Below are positions 9,148-18,591 of a stretch of DNA of 55,572 nucleotides, piece after piece (position 1 is the stretch's first letter; every line of letters starts with the position of its first letter). The translations under genes were made by a program, and so were the position numbers. Location: the NCBI GenBank assembly GCA_964432875.1, contig CAYSPJ010000019.1:1-55572 (forward strand), read 5' to 3'. Source of the stretch: JACJYE01 sp964432875. Lineage in GTDB: Bacteria; Bacteroidota; Bacteroidia; Chitinophagales; Saprospiraceae. Below the pieces are notes generated by a model, which ran no database searches, was not told the DNA's origin, and was given only the letters and a program-made list of their open reading frames with translations.

Positions 9148-10654
9148 GCAGTTTGATGATTTGCTGAGGGAAAAGTTAGAAAATTTAGAGCTTCCCTACC
9201 TGGCAGACAACTGGCTGCTTTTCGAGGAAAAGCTGGAACAGAGCGGTCTGGGTGACGGCCCGGGTGGTACTCCTATTGCCGATGCTAAAAGTTTAGACGA
9301 AACCATATTTGACAAGCTGCACCGTTACGAGGCGCCATATCAGCCTAGCCATTGGCTCAAGATGGAGGTGCTGCTGGATGAAGTTTTTACCCAGCCTCGT
9401 TCCGTATTGCGCTATAAGCTGGCCGAGCTGGCGCTCATGCTATTGCTGTTTGCTGCGCTTTGGCAGCAGACCCCCATCCACGAACCTTTGGGCAGAAGCG
9501 CTCAAGCTTTTCATCCTGCGCCTATTTTGAGCATAGAAAGCCAGGAGGTATCCGGAAGGGAAGCAAACCAACCAGCTGGCCCGGCCTCAGAAGGGTCAAC
9601 AATTAGTGTGGAGGATGCTGAGGGCATTGCCCCATCCAGCCAGTCTGCCCCCCTTGAAAGCGCGACTGCTCCACCGCAGCAGGCTCACCGCCAGATGAGT
9701 GCAGGGCCTCCCAGCGATAGAAAGCCGGGCGCTTTGGCTTCCGGCTTGAAGATGCCGGCAAGCCCGCTGGCATTACCTGGCCTGAATACCCTGCTACCCC
9801 TGCCGCTACGCGCCTTGCCCGCTCAGCAACAACCCTTGCCCGCTTTGGCGATGATGGCTCTTCCGATGCCCTTGGCAGATCGCTCGCCCGGCCTGCAGGT
9901 CAGCACGAGCAACACGCCGGCTATCGAGAGCGCTATTAGCCGCCCCTATAAACCCCGCCCGGTATTTCGGGTAGGGATGTTCGGGAGCACCGATTACAAC
10001 CACATTATTGTACCGGCCAACGAGGAGAAGAAAATCTTCACGGCATTTGACCGCCATGCTTTGGGCTATGGCGGGGGCTTATCGCTCGGCGTGGAGATGA
10101 GCAACCGCTGGGAAGTGGAGATGGGTGCCATTTACGCTGCCCGCCAATACCCAGTAGGCATTGTTTACGTTGAAGGCAGCCTGCGCACTGGCCTGCAGGG
10201 CAGCGAGCTACGTGCTGCCGAACTCAACATCGTCACCCTCCCTCTCCATCTGCGCTACAACTTTTTAAGGCGCAGCAACTGGCGCGCTTATGCCGTGACC
10301 GGTGCTGCTTTGCAAGTCGTTTTCCAATCCAATTTTTATACGGCCGAAGCGCCGGAGTTCGACTACCTCCCCATCATCGCGCCAGTCGAGCCTGCACCGG
10401 GCGACGAGAATATCATCAGCCAGCTCCGCCGGGAGGGCCTTGCCTGGTTTGAAGGGGGCACTTTCAAAGAAAATGCCTACCTGACCGGCAACCTGGGCCT
10501 GGGCCTGGAGCGCTATGTCGGTACCCGTTGGAGTGTCTTTGCCCAGCCTACCCTTCAGTACTCCTTTTATTATTTCGATGGTGGGCTGGGGCCTAATAAA
10601 GACCGCATCAATTCTCTGTCGGTTTTATTCGGTGCCAAAGTGCGCTTGAAGTAG
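9125..10654 (+). CDS. Anti-sigma-like membrane protein with C-terminal outer-membrane barrel
   Basis: 509 residues, coupled to the preceding sigma gene. Residues 9-38 and 61-88 are two copies of a motif of pattern FD-L-(x)n-PY-(x)4-W-(x)2-F/M-E-(x)2-L, which looks cytoplasmic and anti-sigma-like. One hydrophobic helix (about 99-113, LAELALMLLLFAALW) follows, then about 160 residues rich in Pro, Ala and Ser. From about 279 to the end, alternating strand patterns (VFRVGMFGSTDYN, LGYGGGLSLGVEMSNRWEVEMGAIY, LPLHLRYNFLRRSNWRAYAVTGAAL, LSVLFGAKVRLK) resemble PorT/OmpA-type outer-membrane barrels. The protein might span the whole envelope and pass an outer-membrane signal to the sigma factor. ATG 9131 is an alternative start. 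Function is inferred from order and architecture. Confidence 0.75.
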   Translation: MGMEKKDKQFDDLLREKLENLELPYLADNWLLFEEKLEQSGLGDGPGGTPIADAKSLDETIFDKLHRYEAPYQPSHWLKMEVLLDEVFTQPRSVLRYKLAELALMLLLFAALWQQTPIHEPLGRSAQAFHPAPILSIESQEVSGREANQPAGPASEGSTISVEDAEGIAPSSQSAPLESATAPPQQAHRQMSAGPPSDRKPGALASGLKMPASPLALPGLNTLLPLPLRALPAQQQPLPALAMMALPMPLADRSPGLQVSTSNTPAIESAISRPYKPRPVFRVGMFGSTDYNHIIVPANEEKKIFTAFDRHALGYGGGLSLGVEMSNRWEVEMGAIYAARQYPVGIVYVEGSLRTGLQGSELRAAELNIVTLPLHLRYNFLRRSNWRAYAVTGAALQVVFQSNFYTAEAPEFDYLPIIAPVEPAPGDENIISQLRREGLAWFEGGTFKENAYLTGNLGLGLERYVGTRWSVFAQPTLQYSFYYFDGGLGPNKDRINSLSVLFGAKVRLK

Positions 10655-10663
10655 CCCTCCCGC

Positions 10664-12901
10664 TCACTCCAGCCCCAAGAGCATCTTCACCGTCGGCAGT
10701 ACCAGCCTGGCCCTTTTTTGGTCAAAGGCAGGAGGGATAACTGCTTCCGAACAATCAGCAGAGTCGCTGAAAGAACGGGCCAGGGCAAGCATCTTTTGGC
10801 GTTCTGGCCCACTGAAATTAGCGAAAGCCCGCCGCAGCAGCGGCAGTATCTCAGGGAATCGCTCCTCGGGTATTTCCATCACCCATTCGTGCAACACCAC
10901 CCAAAGCTGAGGGGTGTAGATGAGCAACAAGCCACTGCCATAAAGGAAACCCTCCAGCCAGAGTGTGCCTGGTTCGGCTTCCTCGCTGCGCGACAAGGCG
11001 AAGCGCATCAGGGCTGCCGTCTGCTCCGGGCTATGGAGCGATTTGTCGAAGAGCAGGCGGCAAGCCAGGCCGCGTATCAGGGGGTGGGTGGGGGAGGCCT
11101 GGCTCAATTGCCGCAGCGCCTGGTTCCAGTACTGGTAATGCTCCGGTTTGGCTAACAGCCCGATGGCGCGGTTGGCTTGCACGATGAGGGCAAACCATTC
11201 GCGGGCAGGCTCTTCGTCCAGGTTGAGCACTGCGCCCGGCAGGCCGATGGCAATGCGGGGCACGATGTGGTTGATCAAAGCTTCCACCGATTGCGCTTCC
11301 GTCTGCCGCGTATCGCCATAGCGGGCAATATCGGCCAGGGCAGGCAAGGCTTGTAGCAGGTGGAAAAGGTCGCGGGTCAGCGCGGCGGCATCTTCCAGGC
11401 GGGCGATAAGGCTGGAAAAAGCCTCGGCAATACCTGCCAGCAGCGCCTCCCCCGCAAGCGCTACCAGTTCAGAAAGCTGTTGGGTTTCCGCCGCGCGCTG
11501 GCGGGCGAAGTTGGAAGCCGCGCTGTAAACGGTATTGCCCCACATCCCTGCTTCGATGAGTTGGATGATGTATTCCGGTTGCCAATGCAGGCGCCAGCAC
11601 TCACTAAAGCTTCCCAGGCGGTTTTCAGAGGCAGCGTATAATTGGCCCCAGGGGATGCGCAACAGCCGTAGCTGGTGAAGCAGGTGGCTGGTATCAAGAT
11701 GGGCGGGCTTGCGCAGGTCGAGTTCTTTATCCTCGGGCAGGCTAGATTTGTAAACCTGGCTGAGCCGTGCTGCGCGGATGCGGGCCTCGAGGTCTTGCTG
11801 CAAAGGTATTTGCGGGATGCTCGCCGGCACCTCCCCCACTGCCTCCCCGATGATGAGCCGGTTTTCGATAAGTTGCAGCGGAGCCTCATCGCCAGCGCAA
11901 AAAACGGCCAGTGCAGCATCTTTAAGCTCCGCTATGCCCGCTATGGGCTGCTGCCGCAGGGCTGCCAGGGCATGCGCCAGCCGGGCTGCTTCTACGGCAT
12001 TGGCAGCAGATGCCGCAATACCCTGCTCACGCAGGAGTTGGGCCGTGCGCGCCATCCACCACTGCACGGCTTCTTCGCGACGGTCAAAGAGTAGCTCGTA
12101 CCAGGCTGGCGAAACCAGGCCAGCCCGGTAGCCGCTCTGAAAGGCCAGGCGCTGGTACGACCAGGGTATCCAGGTGGCTTTCACCTTAGTCTTCTTCAGG
12201 CCTTTCAACAAAGCATTATCAGTTTTGGTGGGGTAACGTTCCAGATAGTATAGCGCCGGGGAATGCCAGGCCCCGCATACCAGGGCGATGCGCTTGAAGC
12301 CTTTTTTGAGGGCCTCGCGCAGCGTTTTGCGCATATAGGCCTCGCGCAGGCGGTTGAGCGGGCTTTCCTGGCGGCTCAGCTCGTCGCGCAGGGCGGTATT
12401 CAGCTTGATGATGGCGGGGAAAATTTCTGCGGCGTTGTCGGCCTGTTCAAAAGTAGCCTCCCACCAGCGCTCGCTATCCGTAAAGCCGGCTAGCTCGGCG
12501 ATATAGCCCAGGGGGTCGCGTACCAGCGGGCTTTCCTGCTCTGCCGTAGGCAGCTCCATTTCCAGCTGCCCGCTATTTTTTTCTTCCAACTGGAACTGTA
12601 TGCCCATGGGCAAATCCATAAATACAATGGGCAGGCCCTCTTTTTTGCCATATTGGATGGCCTGCCATTCCGGAGAAAAAGTAGCAAAAGGCAGGTAAGC
12701 CGCCCGGCGGAGGTCTTTTTCATCATAAACCAGCATGGCGGCGGGCGGGATGAGTTCGGGGTCCAATACGTAGTCCAGCAGCTGTTCAATATCAGCAGGC
12801 GCTTCGATCAGGATACAGTCAGGCCCTTGCGCTTGCAGGGCGCGCAGCAGGCTGCGGGCCGAGCCCGGGCCATGATGCCGGATGCCATATATGGAATACA
12901 T
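10664..12901 (-). CDS. DUF5682 family protein
   Basis: About 745 residues. The start MYSIYGIRHHGPGSARSL is the hallmark N-terminus of DUF5682, and the first in-frame ATG (12934) adds only 11 unconserved residues. The family also shows AYLPFATFSPEWQA, PIVFMDLP and ALVCGAWHSPAL, all present. In other genomes it is usually encoded beside a MoxR-type AAA ATPase, a VWA-domain protein and a SWIM zinc-finger protein, in an operon of unknown function. None of those are here. The gene is convergent with the barrel gene, with stops only 9 bp apart. No enzymatic motif can be assigned with confidence. Confidence 0.8.
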   Translation of the reverse strand: MYSIYGIRHHGPGSARSLLRALQAQGPDCILIEAPADIEQLLDYVLDPELIPPAAMLVYDEKDLRRAAYLPFATFSPEWQAIQYGKKEGLPIVFMDLPMGIQFQLEEKNSGQLEMELPTAEQESPLVRDPLGYIAELAGFTDSERWWEATFEQADNAAEIFPAIIKLNTALRDELSRQESPLNRLREAYMRKTLREALKKGFKRIALVCGAWHSPALYYLERYPTKTDNALLKGLKKTKVKATWIPWSYQRLAFQSGYRAGLVSPAWYELLFDRREEAVQWWMARTAQLLREQGIAASAANAVEAARLAHALAALRQQPIAGIAELKDAALAVFCAGDEAPLQLIENRLIIGEAVGEVPASIPQIPLQQDLEARIRAARLSQVYKSSLPEDKELDLRKPAHLDTSHLLHQLRLLRIPWGQLYAASENRLGSFSECWRLHWQPEYIIQLIEAGMWGNTVYSAASNFARQRAAETQQLSELVALAGEALLAGIAEAFSSLIARLEDAAALTRDLFHLLQALPALADIARYGDTRQTEAQSVEALINHIVPRIAIGLPGAVLNLDEEPAREWFALIVQANRAIGLLAKPEHYQYWNQALRQLSQASPTHPLIRGLACRLLFDKSLHSPEQTAALMRFALSRSEEAEPGTLWLEGFLYGSGLLLIYTPQLWVVLHEWVMEIPEERFPEILPLLRRAFANFSGPERQKMLALARSFSDSADCSEAVIPPAFDQKRARLVLPTVKMLLGLE

Positions 12902-13014
12902 GCGGTAAAGGTAGCAAAGGGATGGCGAAAGCATAGCTTATCCTAAGTTTTCCATGCGCCGTGCAGGAATATAAAACTGATTGCCTATCTTTTCGGCAAG
13001 AAAAAAGTTGAACT

Positions 13015-14103
13015 ATGATTGACGAAGCGGCTGCCATACGCCCGGGCGAAGAGCTCAATACCGAAAAACTGCAGCAGTACCTACAGCAGCAGTGGGAAGG
13101 CTTTAAGGCAATTGAATCTATCCGGCAATTTCCCGGCGGGTATTCCAATCTGACTTATGCCCTGTCCTGCAACCTGGGGGAATACGTGCTGCGCCGCCCG
13201 CCCTTTGGTGCCAATATCAAAAGCGCTCACGACATGGGCCGGGAGTACCGCGTGTTGGCAGCGCTGGAAAGGGCCTACGACAAAGCCCCCCGCCCAATCT
13301 TGTATTGCGAGGACGAACGCATCATCGGAGCTCCCTTCTACCTCATGGAACGGGTGCGGGGCGTCATCCTGCGCGGGCAGCTGTACCAAAAGATGGAACT
13401 GCCGCCCGCCCTGATGCGGTCCATCTCCGAAGCGGCGATTACCAACCTGGCGGCTTTACACCATATTGATATCGAAGCCGCCGGGCTAAGCTGCCTGGGC
13501 AAGCCAGCCGGTTACATCGAGCGGCAGGTCGAAGGCTGGATTGCACGCTACCGCAAAGCAGAAACGGACCAACTGGCAGGCATGGACCAACTGGCAGGCT
13601 GGATGCGCCAAAACCGCCCGGCCGATGGTCCGCCGGGCTTCATCCACAATGACTACAAGTACGACAATCTGGTGCTGGCTGAGGGCAGCCTCAGCCACGT
13701 CCTCGCCGTGTTGGACTGGGAAATGGCTACCGTGGGCGACCCCCGCATGGACTTGGGCACTACCCTTGCCTACTGGACGGAACCGGCCGAAGCTCAGGCC
13801 ATGCCCCTGGCTGCCGCCAACCTTACTTGGTTGCCGGGCAACCTCAACCGCACGGAGGTTGTGGCCCTGTATCAGGACACAACCGGTAGAGAAATTGGCG
13901 ATGTGCTCTTCTTTTTCGCCTTCGGTACTTTCAAAATCGGTACGATCATTCAGCAGATTTACGCACGCTACAAGCAGGGGCATACCCAGGACCCCCGCTT
14001 CGCTAAGCTCATCGAGGCGGTGCACTACTTCGGACGGCTGGGCTGCCGGGCACTGGAAAAAGGGCAGTTGTCCGCACTGCTACATTCCGGCAAGGCAGGC
14101 TAA
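13015..14103 (+). CDS. APH/ACAD10-11-type phosphotransferase
   Basis: A 362-residue kinase-like phosphotransferase. Motifs are the catalytic loop GFIHNDYKYDNLVL (about 208-221, Asp as base, Asn for magnesium) and the metal-binding LDWEMATVGDPRMDLGTTL (about 232-250). The N-lobe has QFPGGYSNLTY and YVLRRPPFG. This pattern is closest to the phosphotransferase domain of ACAD10/11 and related bacterial proteins, which phosphorylate hydroxyacyl-CoA intermediates so that a dehydrogenase domain can process them. It is not a classic antibiotic kinase. No acyl-CoA dehydrogenase gene is adjacent. It is divergent from DUF5682. Confidence 0.82.
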   Translation: MIDEAAAIRPGEELNTEKLQQYLQQQWEGFKAIESIRQFPGGYSNLTYALSCNLGEYVLRRPPFGANIKSAHDMGREYRVLAALERAYDKAPRPILYCEDERIIGAPFYLMERVRGVILRGQLYQKMELPPALMRSISEAAITNLAALHHIDIEAAGLSCLGKPAGYIERQVEGWIARYRKAETDQLAGMDQLAGWMRQNRPADGPPGFIHNDYKYDNLVLAEGSLSHVLAVLDWEMATVGDPRMDLGTTLAYWTEPAEAQAMPLAAANLTWLPGNLNRTEVVALYQDTTGREIGDVLFFFAFGTFKIGTIIQQIYARYKQGHTQDPRFAKLIEAVHYFGRLGCRALEKGQLSALLHSGKAG

Positions 14104-14193
14104 ACTATTTAGCTGGATAACTGTATCCATCTTTAGCGTTTTGCTATTCCTGAGCGGATAGCACTTCTTTTAATCACACATTATCGCAGCGCC

Positions 14194-15327
14194 ATGAAAA
14201 TAGGCATTGTCTGCTATCCCACCTATGGCGGTAGCGGCGTTATAGCTACCGAGCTCGGATTGGGGCTCGCCAAGCGGGGGCACAAAGTCCATTTCATTAC
14301 CTACAAACGCCCGGCCCGTTTGACGGCTTTCCACGAAAATGTCTTCTATCATGAAGTGAGCATGGAGGACTACCCCCTCTTCGAATATCCACCCTACGAC
14401 ACCGCCCTGGCCAGCAAGATGGTCGATGTGGTCAAGTTTGAAAAGCTGGACCTGCTGCACGTCCACTATGCCATACCTCATGCTGCGGTGGCCTATATGG
14501 CTAAAAAAATCCTGCTGGCAGAGGGCAAATACATCCCTTTCATCACTACTCTGCACGGCACCGACATCAACCTGGTGGGCAACAACCCGGCATTCGCGCC
14601 GGTGGTCGCTTTTTCCATCAACAAATCTGATGGGGTCACGGCAGTTTCGGAAAGCCTCAAGCGGCAGACGAATGAGTATTTCGACGTGCATAACGACATC
14701 CGCGTCATCTACAACTTCATCGATTTTGAGCGCTTCCGCAAAGTCAATAAAGATCATTTCAAGAAGGCTATCGCGCCGAATGGGGAGCGGATACTGGTGC
14801 ATATTTCCAACTTCCGTAAGGTAAAACACGTGGAAGACGTGCTGCACATCTTCCAGAAAGTCCATGAGCGGCTCCCCTCCAAGCTGCTGCTGGTAGGCGA
14901 TGGGCCCGAGCGCTACAATCTAGAGGGCTTGTGCCGCAAGCTGGGCTTGTGCGAAGAGACGCGCTTCCTGGGCAAGCAGGATGCAGTTGAAGAATTGTTG
15001 GCCATCGCCGACCTCTTCATCATGCCTTCTGGCAGCGAAAGCTTTGGACTGGCTGCCCTGGAAGCGATGGCATGCGAAGTGCCGGTCATCTCCTCTGACG
15101 TAGGCGGCCTGCCTGAGGTGAATATCCACGGCAAAACCGGCTTCCTTAGCAAAGTAGGGGATGTAGAGGAAATGGCTAAAAATGCCATCCATATCCTGGA
15201 AAATGAAGATGTCTTACAGGCCTTTCGCGCCAACGCGCTTGAGCAGGCGCGCCGGTTTGACATCCATAATATCCTGCCGGACTACGAGGCTTATTATGAG
15301 GAAGTGGTCAAAATGGCAGTGTATTAG
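14194..15327 (+). CDS. bshA: N-acetyl-alpha-D-glucosaminyl L-malate synthase
   Basis: A GT4-family glycosyltransferase that joins UDP-GlcNAc and L-malate in the first step of bacillithiol synthesis. 377 residues, the normal BshA length. The N-terminus MKIGIVCYPTYGGSGVIATELG is diagnostic, followed by HGTDINLVG, AVSESLKR and IYNFIDFERF. The GT4 donor-site motif PSGSESFGLAALEAMACEVPVI lies at about 278-298. It stands 90 bp after the phosphotransferase on the same strand. bshB and bshC are not in the window. A hairpin follows the stop codon. Confidence 0.92.
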   Translation: MKIGIVCYPTYGGSGVIATELGLGLAKRGHKVHFITYKRPARLTAFHENVFYHEVSMEDYPLFEYPPYDTALASKMVDVVKFEKLDLLHVHYAIPHAAVAYMAKKILLAEGKYIPFITTLHGTDINLVGNNPAFAPVVAFSINKSDGVTAVSESLKRQTNEYFDVHNDIRVIYNFIDFERFRKVNKDHFKKAIAPNGERILVHISNFRKVKHVEDVLHIFQKVHERLPSKLLLVGDGPERYNLEGLCRKLGLCEETRFLGKQDAVEELLAIADLFIMPSGSESFGLAALEAMACEVPVISSDVGGLPEVNIHGKTGFLSKVGDVEEMAKNAIHILENEDVLQAFRANALEQARRFDIHNILPDYEAYYEEVVKMAVY

Positions 15328-15363
15328 GCTTCTCGCCGTTGGCTTCGTTGCGCCTTGCCAGTA

Positions 15364-15402
15364 ACGAAAACACCCTCCTCAAAATTGAGGGCTTATTTTC
15401 GT
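15364..15402. terminator. Bidirectional terminator between bshA and porZ
   Basis: ACGAAAA (15364-15370) pairs with TTTTCGT (15396-15402), with an inner CCCTC/GAGGG stem and an asymmetric internal loop. It lies between two convergent genes, and the A/T outer stem gives a U-rich end in both directions. Confidence 0.55.
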
Positions 15403-15409
15403 CACGTTC

Positions 15410-17752
15410 CTAATTGATGACCAAAATTTTTGCTATTGCCGTATCGGCTTTGCCGCTGAAGCCCACAAAGCGCGGGCTGCTGGTGCTAAAGACCAGATAT
15501 ACCCCGCTATTCACCCGTCGGCCGTTGTAGTCGCGCCCTTCCCAAATGGCTTGCCCGCCGAGGGCTCTGGTCTCAAATACCAGTTTGCCGTTGATATCAG
15601 TTATCTTGACGTTGGCATCGCGCGCCAGGCCTTTGATGGCGATAGGGCCATCATAGTCCTCACGCACCGGGTTGGGATAGACCATTACTTTTGATTGGTG
15701 GAAATTGCCGCCGGCCACGGCATCGCTCTGGTAAGAGATCAGGCCGTTGATGGTGCCGATAAAGACCTCCCCATTATCCTGATTGATGGCGATGCTAGTG
15801 ACATTATTGCTCAGCAGAGGAGAATTGCGCTCGGTAAAGTGGGCGATGAGTTCGCTGCCATTGGGTGAAAGGACGAAGACGCCAGTCTGGGTGCCTACCC
15901 ACTTGCGGTTGGCGCCGTCTACGGCAATGGTTTGCACGGTCTCGCTTTCGAGCAGGAAAGCGCCGAAACCGTCCACTTCCACTATGCGTCGGGACCCTTG
16001 GCAGATATCTTCAAAAGCGCTGGCGCCGCATTCGAAGATGGTGATGCCTTCGGTCGTACCTACCCACACATCGCCATCCAGGCCCACGGCCAGGCAGTTG
16101 ACGTTGTTAGAGGGCAGATTGCTATTGTTGGAAGTAAACACGCGGCAGCGGTCGTCATTGGGGTCATCCATGCTGCCCTGGTCAAAGAGGAGCAGGCCGG
16201 CACCGCTGTTGCCCAAGCTCATCCACTTGTAGCCGCTGCCGTCCACCACGAGGTCAAAAACCTGGTTTTGATCGCAGCCAGGCATGGCGAAGCTTTTCCA
16301 GGCACCATCGGGTTGCAGAACGGATAGAGGGCGGCCTACAGAGTTGTTGGCGACCCAGAGGTTGTTGTCTTTATCAAAGGCCAAGCCCGGCACGCGCACG
16401 CGCGGGTCGTCTTGGCCACGCTGGAGGGTTGAATTGGTTTCGATGTAATGTTGGATGGCATCGCCATCCACCTCTACCACGCCTTCGATGAAGCTGCCCA
16501 GATAGACTTTGCCGTTGCCGGGGTGGATCGCGACGGAAACGAAGACCTGCACGTCGTCGTCATTGGAATTGAGGTTGGCGCCTTTGAGCTCCTGGCGCGT
16601 GTCGCGATTGTAAATAGACCATTGCCCATTGATAAAGGAGGCAAAACCATCGGGGAGAAAGCGTGCGCTCAAGGTTTGATCGAGGCCTCCGGAAGCCATC
16701 CAGAGTTGGTTGTTGTAAACGGCCATATCCCATACCGCTTCTGAATAGGGGGAATTGATGGTGATGTTTTGGCAACTTCCGCCATAGGGGCTGCTAACGA
16801 CCCGGAAGCCGCTGCCGAAGCGGTCGTTGCCCATCCATATCCGGCTTTGGGCGTCCTCGATGGCATAGTTTGGCGTCTGCACACAATCGCCGGGCAGGGT
16901 GCCCACGATGTCTTCTATGGGATGAAAAAAGACGACGCGCCCCGGCCGGAAGCCCGCCAGCAGATGAAAGCCTTCGTGAGTAAGGAACTCCAGGGTGGAT
17001 CCCGGCTCATAATGGACGAACTTCAGGGTATTGTCTTCGTAGCGGAACAGCGTGTCGTTGACCCCTACATAAAGTGCATCTTTAAAGGTGGCAAAGGCAC
17101 TGGCATCGTAGTCTGCCGGAAATCCTTCTTCGGGGCCGAGGAGCTTCCAATTGCCAAAATCGGCCAGGTTGACCCCGGAGGTCGGCGCCTGGTAAACGCC
17201 CTCATCCGTAGCGATGTAGATATGGCTGCCAAAGAGATGTACCCGCTGTGCCGTTACGCCGGTAAAAGTGGTGGAGATAAACTCATTGGCGGCAATGTTA
17301 AGTTGCGACACCCCGTAGTTGGCAGCCAGATAGATAATAGAGTCGTTTTCGATGAAGATGTCGGTGATTTCCTTTTCTCCGACAAAGTTGCTGAAGTTGC
17401 GGATTTGGGGCAGCGTGATGATATCTCCATTGGCCTTGAGCAGGTCAATCACGCCATTTCTGTAGACCACGATGAGTATTTCGCTGAGCTGATTGTAGCG
17501 GATGAGCTGTATGCCAATATTGCTTAAGCCGTTGACTTTATCCAGGAAACGGATAGACTGCTCGTCCTTATCCACCTCGACGATGGAAGAGCTGGTGGCA
17601 TAAAAGACCTTGTCCTGGCTTTGTGTCACAAATTTCCCATTGCGGTAGGGCAGGTGGGTGCGCCATTGGCCAATGGGCAGCGGGTTTTGAGCCTCCAATA
17701 CCGGGCCCAGCAGCGTGCAGAGGATAAAAGCGAGGAGTAGTGTTCTTTGCAT
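15410..17752 (-). CDS. porZ: Type IX secretion system component PorZ
   Basis: A surface-exposed T9SS protein that, with PorU, PorV and PorQ, helps attach cargo to anionic lipopolysaccharide. 780 residues, close to known PorZ (about 776). A signal peptide (1-21) precedes IGQWRTHLPYRNGKFVTQSQDKVFYATSSS, typical of the PorZ N-terminus, then two seven-bladed propellers of two-component-regulator type (for example KVNGLSNIGI, PSNNVNCLAVGLDGDVWVGTTEGI). A T9SS sorting-type tail begins at MVYPNPVRED. The gene stands alone, convergent with bshA. With GldD and GldE encoded in this window it supports a working T9SS and gliding machinery. Confidence 0.88.
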   Translation of the reverse strand: MQRTLLLAFILCTLLGPVLEAQNPLPIGQWRTHLPYRNGKFVTQSQDKVFYATSSSIVEVDKDEQSIRFLDKVNGLSNIGIQLIRYNQLSEILIVVYRNGVIDLLKANGDIITLPQIRNFSNFVGEKEITDIFIENDSIIYLAANYGVSQLNIAANEFISTTFTGVTAQRVHLFGSHIYIATDEGVYQAPTSGVNLADFGNWKLLGPEEGFPADYDASAFATFKDALYVGVNDTLFRYEDNTLKFVHYEPGSTLEFLTHEGFHLLAGFRPGRVVFFHPIEDIVGTLPGDCVQTPNYAIEDAQSRIWMGNDRFGSGFRVVSSPYGGSCQNITINSPYSEAVWDMAVYNNQLWMASGGLDQTLSARFLPDGFASFINGQWSIYNRDTRQELKGANLNSNDDDVQVFVSVAIHPGNGKVYLGSFIEGVVEVDGDAIQHYIETNSTLQRGQDDPRVRVPGLAFDKDNNLWVANNSVGRPLSVLQPDGAWKSFAMPGCDQNQVFDLVVDGSGYKWMSLGNSGAGLLLFDQGSMDDPNDDRCRVFTSNNSNLPSNNVNCLAVGLDGDVWVGTTEGITIFECGASAFEDICQGSRRIVEVDGFGAFLLESETVQTIAVDGANRKWVGTQTGVFVLSPNGSELIAHFTERNSPLLSNNVTSIAINQDNGEVFIGTINGLISYQSDAVAGGNFHQSKVMVYPNPVREDYDGPIAIKGLARDANVKITDINGKLVFETRALGGQAIWEGRDYNGRRVNSGVYLVFSTSSPRFVGFSGKADTAIAKILVIN

Positions 17753-17988
17753 GGTGGCGTTTTTTTCGCGTTCGGCGCTTCCTGCTCATGCCTGAAGACC
17801 GACGCGGTAAATAACCCCGAGAAGGCATGGCTTATTGCCTGTTCGGAGGGATTTAAGAGTTATGGGGCCGCTCCATCCCGCGCTCCCGGCAAACTGGAGC
17901 TTCCGGATAAGGGCAGCCGCTGCCGCTTAAACCACCTTGACGAAGGAAAGGGAGTTATACTTTCTACACGATACAGCCCCTCCCCCCA

Positions 17989-18579
17989 TCAACGGTATAA
18001 ACCACTGCTCTCCAGATACCGATATACGGCATCGGGTACCAGATATTGCACGGAGAGGCCTTGCTGGAGGCAGTGGCGGATATAGCTGGCGGAAATTTGC
18101 ATCAGGGGCGCGTCGAAGGAGTGGATGCGGGAGCCTGGCAAGCTGGCCAGCTCCGGCTCATAGCCGGGGCGGCGATAGACGTAGATAGGGTAGTCGCGCA
18201 GTAGTATCTCGTAGTTTTTCCACTTGTGGATGGTGGCGAGGTTGTCGCTGCCCATGATGAGGGTAAACGCCTTTTCCGGGTATTTTTCGCGCAGGTAGGC
18301 CAGGGTGTCAATGGTGTAAGAAGGTTTGGGCAGGCTGAACTCCACATCAGAGGCGCGCAAGAGGGGGTTATCGCCGATGGCGAGGCGCACCAGGTGCAGG
18401 CGGTCGTGGTCGCGCGCCAGGCTCTGCTTGGGCTTGAGGGGGTTGTGCGGGGAGACGACCAGCCAGACTTGCTTCAGGTCGGTTTGGGTAGCCATGTAGT
18501 TGGCGATAATCATGTGCCCGACGTGGACGGGGTTGAACGAGCCAAAAAACAAGCCTATTTTTTCGGTTTGCTGCGCCAT
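17989..18579 (-). CDS. nadD: Nicotinate-nucleotide adenylyltransferase
   Basis: Converts nicotinate mononucleotide and ATP to deamido-NAD in NAD synthesis. 196 residues, normal length. Residues 8-27 (GLFFGSFNPVHVGHMIIANY) contain the nucleotidyltransferase GxFxPxHxGH signature. ISASYIRHCL near the C-terminus matches the SxxSxxIR motif that binds ATP phosphates. It starts 12 bp after the stop of the upstream lipoprotein gene and probably shares its transcript, possibly with dnaN. The 236 bp downstream, before porZ, has no clear gene. Confidence 0.93.
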   Translation of the reverse strand: MAQQTEKIGLFFGSFNPVHVGHMIIANYMATQTDLKQVWLVVSPHNPLKPKQSLARDHDRLHLVRLAIGDNPLLRASDVEFSLPKPSYTIDTLAYLREKYPEKAFTLIMGSDNLATIHKWKNYEILLRDYPIYVYRRPGYEPELASLPGSRIHSFDAPLMQISASYIRHCLQQGLSVQYLVPDAVYRYLESSGLYR

Positions 18580-18591
18580 CCCTATCGCCCC

